From a bacterium (GTDB taxonomy: Bacteria; Bacillota; Clostridia; Oscillospirales; Acutalibacteraceae), in the NCBI GenBank assembly GCA_022774755.1, contig JALFLK010000011.1, positions 1-64,000 on the forward strand: a stretch of 64,000 nt of DNA, given 5' to 3'. The notes beneath the pieces were generated by a model. That model was not told the DNA's origin. It saw only the letters and a list, made by a program, of their open reading frames with translations, and ran no database searches. Of the stretch, positions 58,124-64,000 are shown in pieces. The position numbers and the translations under genes were made by a program. Numbering within the stretch: the stretch's first letter is position 1; each line of letters starts with the position of its first letter.

Positions 58124-58450
58124 TTATTCGCTGCCGTGAATACTGTTGCTCTTATTATTTTTTCTGCAAAAATATATGACAAGCACCGAAATTACGAGCA
58201 AAAGCAGAGAAAGGACAACACAAGCGGAGATTGCTTCTCCTGTTGAAACACTGCCACTATCAGGTACTACCGTACTGCCACTGTCAGTGGTGGGTTGGGA
58301 AGTTTCATCGGGAGCTGTTTCAATATGTGCAATTACCTCCATACTTCCGTCAGTATGTACTGCAACAGCCGTTAAAGTGGTTGTAAAAAGTACTGAACAT
58401 ACTGCAACAAACAGCAAACACAGGTATTTAAATATTTTTATCCATTTCAT
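58124..58450 (-). CDS. Small exported protein with C-terminal anchor helix
   Basis: A 108-residue protein. It has an N-terminal signal (IFKYLCLLFVAVCSVLFTTTLTAVA), a short Thr/Ser/Pro-rich middle (IETAPDETSQPTTDSG), and a C-terminal module of GSVSTGE, a helix of about 20 hydrophobic residues, and the basic end CRKNNKSN. The end has the shape of a sortase sorting signal, but LPXTG is replaced by VSTGE, so wall attachment is uncertain and simple membrane anchoring is possible. It is the last gene of the surface locus. HTDGSMEVIAHIE echoes the start of the mature protein encoded next to it. Confidence 0.6.
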   Translation of the reverse strand: MKWIKIFKYLCLLFVAVCSVLFTTTLTAVAVHTDGSMEVIAHIETAPDETSQPTTDSGSTVVPDSGSVSTGEAISACVVLSLLLLVISVLVIYFCRKNNKSNSIHGSE

Positions 58451-58492
58451 TTCAGATAAAACTTGTGGAGTTAATTATTAAGGAACAACTGA

Positions 58493-59107
58493 TTAACTGC
58501 GCTCAAATAATGCGCTGTGGAATGTTATTGTACCGCTGTAATCACCTGCAATATCAGAAATTGTTTTGCCATACAGAGCGTTCTGATTCAAGGCAAGTGT
58601 AACAGGCTGTGTTTTTGTGACTGCACCGTATAGGAATGTGCAGAGATGATAGCCGTATTCTCCGGGCTCGGCTGTTGTATTTATTGCTTCATAACTGTCG
58701 ACATTACCGGCATTAACCGGTGTGTCGTAAACATCATATGCTATGGTAAATGGGTTTTCCATATTCTTTTGTGAAATGTAGAACTGATTATCCGTAGCAG
58801 AGGCGTCCTTCATATAAACAGTTACTCCCTGATTATTCTTTATATTGAGTTCGGTAGCTTCAACCTGAAAATCGTAGAATGCATAGTGGTCGGTATCAAT
58901 GCTTTCAGGCTGTGTAAGTGTACCGAAATCGGCAGAATCAGGGATTGTGATAGTGTAGCTCACAGCACCGGGATCTACGATATTAGCCTTTACTTCTGTA
59001 GAACCGTCAGGATTTGATTCAGTGAGAGTTGCGGCTGAAGCTGATACAACTGCAGTTGTTGCGAGTATTCCTGCAATCAAAGCAGAAATGATTTTCTTTG
59101 TTTTCAT
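58493..59107 (-). CDS. Secreted beta-rich surface protein
   Basis: A 204-residue secreted protein. ATG 59107 is chosen for AAAGGATG six bases upstream; the frame is open from 59182. The signal peptide (KKIISALIAGILATTAVVSASAA) is cleaved near residue 26. The mature part begins TLTESNPDGSTEVKANIVDPGAVSYTITIP and is made of alternating beta strands, like major fimbrial or WxL-type surface subunits of Firmicutes, without a WxL motif or sorting signal. It would need a partner to stay on the cell. The neighbouring anchored proteins are candidates. Confidence 0.65.
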   Translation of the reverse strand: MKTKKIISALIAGILATTAVVSASAATLTESNPDGSTEVKANIVDPGAVSYTITIPDSADFGTLTQPESIDTDHYAFYDFQVEATELNIKNNQGVTVYMKDASATDNQFYISQKNMENPFTIAYDVYDTPVNAGNVDSYEAINTTAEPGEYGYHLCTFLYGAVTKTQPVTLALNQNALYGKTISDIAGDYSGTITFHSALFERS

Positions 59108-59168
59108 AGAAAACATCCTTTCATAAATAAAAATATATTGATAAGAAAGCTGCATTGTGCGACACTCC

Positions 59169-59681
59169 TTAATCACTAACAATTAGCTTGAACTCCGACT
59201 CGGCAGAATTCAGCGGTGTATGCTCCTCGTCAAGAGTAACGCATTTATACACCACCATTGCAGTGTATTCTCCTGCCTCAAGGGTCTGATTGAGGGGTAC
59301 CTCTGTAAGTCCGTAGCCGGGTTTAAGCAATTCGGATTCATAAAGCACAGTTCCGTCCTCAAGCTTGAGTGTGGCATAAAAACCGCATTTGTTTTCCTTT
59401 GGATTGCCAATGCTCAGACTCAGGCTTTCATCTCCTGATTTCATTACGGCAGTGCCGTAGCCGGGAATCTGAATACCTGTTTTCTTGGGAGCAGTTTCGT
59501 CCTCAAGACCTGTGTCCCAGCCGTCGGAGATTTTTCCGACAACGCCGTTTGAAGGTGTCGGCTTCTCGGCAAAGAAGCCGTTATACACAACCACTCCGCC
59601 CACAGCCAGAGCCGCAATGACAAGTATTGCGATTATAATAATTAAGGGCTTTTTATTTGATTTTTCTTTTGCTTTATCCAA
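59169..59681 (-). CDS. Membrane-anchored extracellular protein
   Basis: A 170-residue protein whose start overlaps the stop of the large upstream gene by eight bases. One N-terminal helix (KPLIIIIAILVIAALAVGGVVVY) is preceded by a lysine-rich start, so the remaining 130 residues are outside. That part contains IQIPGYGTAVMKSG and GYGLTEVPLNQTLEAGEYTAMVVYKCV, an Ig-like beta-sandwich pattern. The role is unknown. Co-transcription with the PI-PLC-like protein and the secreted beta-rich protein suggests one surface structure. Confidence 0.65.
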   Translation of the reverse strand: MDKAKEKSNKKPLIIIIAILVIAALAVGGVVVYNGFFAEKPTPSNGVVGKISDGWDTGLEDETAPKKTGIQIPGYGTAVMKSGDESLSLSIGNPKENKCGFYATLKLEDGTVLYESELLKPGYGLTEVPLNQTLEAGEYTAMVVYKCVTLDEEHTPLNSAESEFKLIVSD

Positions 59682-62600
59682 TTTTGTTCCTTCTTTTTGT
59701 AATTAGGATTACTGTAAGTGAAAGCAATGCTGCAAGCAGTATTACTCCGCACATCTCCGCACCTGTCTGAATCGGTGTGCCGTTATTATTGCTGACAGAT
59801 GACGGATTTTCTGCTGTTGTTTCAACAATAGCAAACGACATCGGGTGTGAAACCGTAAATACCGCCGTTCCGTTTTCAACAGAATCAGGCTTATAGTAAA
59901 CTATGTTTCCGTCTGTATTTATACCTGCAAGCTGTATATTCTCGCCGTCAACGGGTACGGAGATTTTATAGGAATCTATGCACCACAGTTCGGCGGGAAT
60001 ATAGTTGCCGTCCTTGTCGGTCAGGCTTACAGAGTATGTATTCAGGATTTTATTTTCGCCTTTTGCAGAGGATAAAAGCTTGTATTCCTCGGAATTCTCA
60101 TTGCAAAGGTCATATTTTATATTCAAGTCCTTGTGCATACTGCCCTGTACGGTGATGTTGTTGCCTGCCGATTTAACTACATCTATATAGAAGTTGCCCT
60201 CAATAATCGGATAGCCTTTGTTAAGAGGCGGATTAAACTTCCACTTGACTTTTGATTTATCGGTTACGGAATTGAGTTCCATGGTAAATTTCTCATCATA
60301 TTTAGCATCGGAAGTCTTTTCTGTGATTGTATCAAACGATGTATCCCACGGAGTTGTTCCGAATGCATTAACCTCGCTCTGTGAAATGTAGAATACATCA
60401 TTTACCGTTGAGGTTGCCCCGTTGTATCCGTTTTTACCTGCAATGGAACCTATAACATATCCGTATACGTTTCCTGAATTATATGAACTTTCGATTGTAC
60501 CGCCGTTCTTTCCTGCAAGTCCGCCTGAAACCGAAGTTGTTGAAGTTCCGACTTTACCGTTGTTTGCACAGCCGTAAATTGTGCCGTTGTTCACTCCTGC
60601 AATACCACCGCAATTTGAACCCTTTACGATAGAGGAGCTTCGGCATCCAAGAATAGTACCGTTGTTTTCGCCTGTGATACCGCCGCTTGTTTCACCGTTG
60701 ACGATTGAGTTTAAATCCGGTCCGTAGATTTCTATTTTTTGTGGGTGAATACCTCCGGAGGTGATATTTACACCGCTTGAACAATGGTCGATTGTACCGT
60801 AGTTTAACGCTGCAATTCCGCCGGCTGTTTTAGAAGCGGAGGAGAAATCACAATCGAATACGAATAAATCCTTTATCTTACCGTTTTCGCCGATTACCTC
60901 GAACAATCCGCCGTACTTAGGTGAATCAACATTAAGACCGAAAATACAGTAGCCGTTGCCGTCAAATGTGCCGTTGAAAGGCTTGTTGTCCGACACAGAG
61001 CCTATACCTTGGGTCCACTTTGAATCCTCAGGTGCTTTTATATTATTTTCAAGAACATAATCAGCCGAGCCGTAATTTTTATAATCGCTTCTCACAAGAT
61101 TAGAAAGCTTTACAAGGTCGTCATATGTTCTGATGATGAAGTATTTGTCCTTGCCATTGTCAAATTCATCAAATTCAGGCTTCTCGGAATATGTATTGGA
61201 GTAGCCTTTTTTATATTCAATGTAATAAACCGTACCGCCCTCAAATACAGGGTAATCATCAGGAGTTTTGCCGTTGTCAATGTTCTGATACCATACCTGT
61301 GTACCGTCTGTAACTTTGTGGTTAAGCAGATAAGTAACCTCACCTGACTTAAACTGTTCAGCAGTTTTTATTGTTGCTGTTGCTCCTGATTTACCGCCGT
61401 TTCCGAAAGCAAGGGTTGATGAACTGTCTAGATAGTAGTTTTTGCTTATATTGTCAGAGGTGTAATTTCTTGCCCAACCTATAATTGCACCGCAATACTT
61501 CTGATTTGTACCGTTGCTTACTGTTCCGTAGTTATAGCAGTCTTTTAGGGTTGGATTTGTATTGTTTACATATCCTAAAATACCGCCCACATAAGCACCG
61601 TCTTTGACTGCACTTACAGTACCGTGATTTGCGCAGTTGCTGATTCTTGCACCGGCATTTGTGTAGCCTACAATACCGCCGATACAGTCGTGAGAATTTT
61701 TAATATTCAAAGTACCGTAATAGAGGCATTTATCTACAACTGTATTTTTGTTATCAATACCGCCTACTACACCGCCGATATGCTTTAACGTTCCCTCTGT
61801 ATTTGAAATATTTACATATGAAGTAACATTTGAAATTGTCGCACCGTCAGCATTACCTACTACACCGCCAATCATATCGCCATCGGCAGAGAGAGTTATA
61901 TTACCTTTAAGGGTGAAGTTCTTTAATGTTCCTGTTGTTTTTCCAAACAATCCGGAATATGAGGAAGTTTTTGTAATATTCAGGTTAGAAATTGTATGGT
62001 TATCTCCGTCAAATGTACCGCTGAAATTCATTATCGGCGACCATTCACGGCTTTCAAGGTCAATATCCTTAACAAGAACAGCGTTTGCACCTGTATTCTG
62101 AGCGTCGAAATCAGCGTGAGTGCTGTCGCCGTTTACAAGGGATGCAAACCAGAAAAGCTGACCTGCGTTGCCTATTTCGTAAACGCTGTCGCTGTTAAGC
62201 GTTGCAGGCTGATACTGATCACATATTGTACAGAAACCGTTATCAGAATATGTATGTGTATGCTCGGTAATGAAATTAGTCATATATATTCTTCTTGAAA
62301 GCTTTGCGTCAATGTAATTTGTCATTACAAATCCGATAGTTTTCAAGTCAGATAATGAGGTCGGTTGATTAAGGCGAGATTCATTCATAAGCCTTGAGTT
62401 TATTTTTCGTGGCTGATACAAACTATCAGTCGCTGCGGAATAATTGAACAGATAAGCGTTTCCGTCTGCTGTTAATTTGTTTTTGGTTGCATCATCTATT
62501 GTGCCTGTAAAATATTCAAGCTTTTTATCCGCATCTCCTTCTCCGTAATTATCCTGAGCATAAACATTACTGCTGCCGACCTGCTGAGCGTGCATATATG

Positions 62601-64000
62601 ATGAATAATCATTATCATCCCATTGGCTTGCATCAGGGCCAAAAGCGTCATACAGCGAATAGGATAATGATTCTGACTGCTCGTTCAAATTATCTATATA
62701 TTCGTTGGATAACTTTAATCTTCTGATAAATACAATTTTTCCTCTTACATTTCCTAATGTAGGAATAACACCGCCGCTGCCTTTTGCAGGTCGATAAATA
62801 GGATAATCCTCATTCTTTATATATTTGAGAATATGATTTGCAACATCCTCATCATCGCCGAACGACTTGCCGTCAGCCTTTAAGGTCATAACAATAGTTT
62901 CCCTTGGGTGAAGCTTGAGAAAATCTCTTGCAGTCTGCATTACCTCCTCAAGCTCAAGTATAGCTTCCTTTTGGTTTTGGCAGAGGAAAGCAGAAAAACC
63001 GTGTATAATATTAGGGTCATCCTCATACTTGGCACTTGCACTGTCAATTCTCATATCCCATGCTCTTACACCCGAATTCAGCTGCTCGTTCAAATATAAT
63101 TGCTGACAGATTGCTAAGGATAACTGACTTATATCGTTGGTGCTTAGATTTGTTGCACCTGCGTCGTGTGTTCCGGGTATATTCACCTCAGAGAGATACA
63201 TACTGTCAGGAAGCTTTGACATCCAGTTTCCGTGATTTATTTCATCATCTGTTGTATCTGTGTAAGAATTAAGCTCATCCTGATTCAGCATATGAAGTTC
63301 CCACGGAAAAGCAGTTTTGCTTTGTACAAGTTTAACTTCATTTTTGTCATTATTGTCCTTATTATATCCGCCTTCAATAGAAGCGTAAAGACAGCTGTTT
63401 ACATTATAAATATAGTAAACATTCTGCTTTCCTTCTACGGGAATAAATCTCCAAAACTGACTGGCGTGTGTTGTTTCCTGTTCATTCCAAATGTGTATTA
63501 CAACATCCTTATCCGAGCTGTGTTCATCTACACTTTGGTTGTCAACATCCCACACTAAATCACGGATAGCGGGATCGTCCTCTAAGGTTGTAAAGCTGCG
63601 CAGACGATAGGCTTGTTTTTCTTCGACCCATTCTGCGCTGATTTTTGGAGAAGTTCCTATGTAATACAAATGCAGACAGTTACCCACAGCGCCCATATAA
63701 TTATTCATATTGACATCACAATCATAATCTAAAGGATTAAGAGTAAACATCGGAGCGCCCTCTTGCGGAATATAAGCACCGTTTTTACTGCCGTACAGCT
63801 TTTCTTCCTTGCCTGTAAGCATATAGTCCTCAGTTGTTATAACCCATTTTTTTCTGTCGGCTTCATTGACTGTAACAAGCTTCGATTCTCGTTCAATCTT
63901 GTTATCTCTGACTCCTACATAAAGCTCGGCTTTTCTGCAGTATATATAATACGTGTTTTCTTCGCCCGGCACGGGGATAAACTGAAAATGCTGATTATAC
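59674..64000 (-). CDS. Giant surface protein: lectin, PI-PLC, GLUG repeats, sorting-signal end (5' end outside window)
   Basis: At least 1441 residues. The frame stays open to base 64000 and the N-terminal sequence (HFQFIPVPGEENTYYIY) is mid-domain, so GTG 63972 is not the start. Two ricin-type lectin stretches come first (FQFIPV, SQFWRFIPV). Then comes a PI-PLC X-like domain with catalytic His in NIPGTHDAGATN and a second in NIIHGFSAF. Many GLUG repeats follow in two blocks (GGVVGNADGATISNV, then CAGIAGVNNGTI-type units). The end reads PIQTGAEMC, a hydrophobic helix and TKRRNKIG. It probably binds glycans and cleaves or senses lipid headgroups on the cell surface. Confidence 0.8.
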   Translation of the reverse strand, partial: YNQHFQFIPVPGEENTYYIYCRKAELYVGVRDNKIERESKLVTVNEADRKKWVITTEDYMLTGKEEKLYGSKNGAYIPQEGAPMFTLNPLDYDCDVNMNNYMGAVGNCLHLYYIGTSPKISAEWVEEKQAYRLRSFTTLEDDPAIRDLVWDVDNQSVDEHSSDKDVVIHIWNEQETTHASQFWRFIPVEGKQNVYYIYNVNSCLYASIEGGYNKDNNDKNEVKLVQSKTAFPWELHMLNQDELNSYTDTTDDEINHGNWMSKLPDSMYLSEVNIPGTHDAGATNLSTNDISQLSLAICQQLYLNEQLNSGVRAWDMRIDSASAKYEDDPNIIHGFSAFLCQNQKEAILELEEVMQTARDFLKLHPRETIVMTLKADGKSFGDDEDVANHILKYIKNEDYPIYRPAKGSGGVIPTLGNVRGKIVFIRRLKLSNEYIDNLNEQSESLSYSLYDAFGPDASQWDDNDYSSYMHAQQVGSSNVYAQDNYGEGDADKKLEYFTGTIDDATKNKLTADGNAYLFNYSAATDSLYQPRKINSRLMNESRLNQPTSLSDLKTIGFVMTNYIDAKLSRRIYMTNFITEHTHTYSDNGFCTICDQYQPATLNSDSVYEIGNAGQLFWFASLVNGDSTHADFDAQNTGANAVLVKDIDLESREWSPIMNFSGTFDGDNHTISNLNITKTSSYSGLFGKTTGTLKNFTLKGNITLSADGDMIGGVVGNADGATISNVTSYVNISNTEGTLKHIGGVVGGIDNKNTVVDKCLYYGTLNIKNSHDCIGGIVGYTNAGARISNCANHGTVSAVKDGAYVGGILGYVNNTNPTLKDCYNYGTVSNGTNQKYCGAIIGWARNYTSDNISKNYYLDSSSTLAFGNGGKSGATATIKTAEQFKSGEVTYLLNHKVTDGTQVWYQNIDNGKTPDDYPVFEGGTVYYIEYKKGYSNTYSEKPEFDEFDNGKDKYFIIRTYDDLVKLSNLVRSDYKNYGSADYVLENNIKAPEDSKWTQGIGSVSDNKPFNGTFDGNGYCIFGLNVDSPKYGGLFEVIGENGKIKDLFVFDCDFSSASKTAGGIAALNYGTIDHCSSGVNITSGGIHPQKIEIYGPDLNSIVNGETSGGITGENNGTILGCRSSSIVKGSNCGGIAGVNNGTIYGCANNGKVGTSTTSVSGGLAGKNGGTIESSYNSGNVYGYVIGSIAGKNGYNGATSTVNDVFYISQSEVNAFGTTPWDTSFDTITEKTSDAKYDEKFTMELNSVTDKSKVKWKFNPPLNKGYPIIEGNFYIDVVKSAGNNITVQGSMHKDLNIKYDLCNENSEEYKLLSSAKGENKILNTYSVSLTDKDGNYIPAELWCIDSYKISVPVDGENIQLAGINTDGNIVYYKPDSVENGTAVFTVSHPMSFAIVETTAENPSSVSNNNGTPIQTGAEMCGVILLAALLSLTVILITKRRNKIG

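Noticed and set aside
63970-63972. GTG as the start of the giant surface protein
   Set aside because: The frame stays open to the window edge and the preceding codons (YNQHFQFIP) continue a lectin-like motif, so the gene begins outside.
1-64000. tRNA and rRNA genes
   Set aside because: No cloverleaf with a T-arm GTTCGA/GTTCAA motif in context and no rRNA sequence was recognised on either strand.
1-64000. CRISPR array
   Set aside because: The only regular repeats are the three adjacent 12-base units at 33.4 kb, which have no spacers. The scattered intergenic repeats are irregular.

Overview
The window looks like part of a chromosome from a low-to-mid GC, anaerobic, endospore-forming Firmicute of the class Clostridia. 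Oscillospiraceae/Ruminococcus-like is my inference; no rRNA or other taxonomic marker is present. Supporting signs are strong AGGAGG-type ribosome binding sites with frequent TTG and GTG starts, an iron-sulfur (class I, two-subunit) fumarase, a 2-hydroxyacyl-CoA dehydratase activase pair, spoVAD, a MecA-like adaptor, VanW, CpXC and DUF5662 proteins, a secreted serpin, and LPXTG-like surface proteins.

Region 1 (1 to about 6.8 kb) is the integrase end of an integrated mobile element, probably a Tn916/Tn1549-like integrative conjugative element. It carries a Y-family polymerase cut by the window edge, a degenerate S24-like protein, an ImmA/IrrE metallopeptidase, a Com-like zinc ribbon, an elaborate structured leader before a sigma-region-4 protein, a MazF/PemK-like toxin with a zinc-ribbon tail, five tandem excisionase-like genes and a tyrosine integrase. 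Region 2 (6.8-9.0 kb) is AT-rich and partly decayed: a PnuC-like transporter behind a structured leader, an XRE/zinc-ribbon regulator whose expected ATG is ACG, and a gene broken by an in-frame TGA.

Region 3 (9-58 kb) is ordinary chromosome. In order it holds a HAD phosphatase, lexA with a probable SOS box, a 6S-like RNA, a GNAT enzyme, an OmpR-type two-component system, fumarase alpha and beta, CpXC, the dehydratase activase pair, asnB with an unusual acidic tail, a large membrane protein, another GNAT enzyme and purL. Then come an M14 peptidase, a Nudix hydrolase, ribF, maf, small membrane proteins, an HD/DUF5662 pair, a YkuD lipoprotein, a serpin plus flippase-like operon, an UgtP-like glycosyltransferase, a VanW protein, spoVAD and PAP2. 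The stretch ends with a DnaA-box-like cluster, an RlmB-type methyltransferase, a degenerate P-type-ATPase-like protein, rpe, a MecA-like gene, a GH13 enzyme, ComEA and an anti-sigma/ECF sigma pair. Two families of short intergenic repeats are scattered through it.

Region 4 (58-64 kb, minus strand) is a surface-protein locus. A very large PI-PLC-like lectin/GLUG protein runs off the right edge, followed by a membrane-anchored protein, a secreted protein and a small anchored protein, all probably co-transcribed.

The most unusual structure is the 2.40-2.65 kb leader. It combines hairpins with GAAA loops, a terminator-like stem, a 13-codon mini-ORF with its own hidden ribosome binding site, and a long stem hiding the ribosome binding site of the sigma-like gene. 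The five-gene excisionase array next to the integrase is the second most unusual feature.
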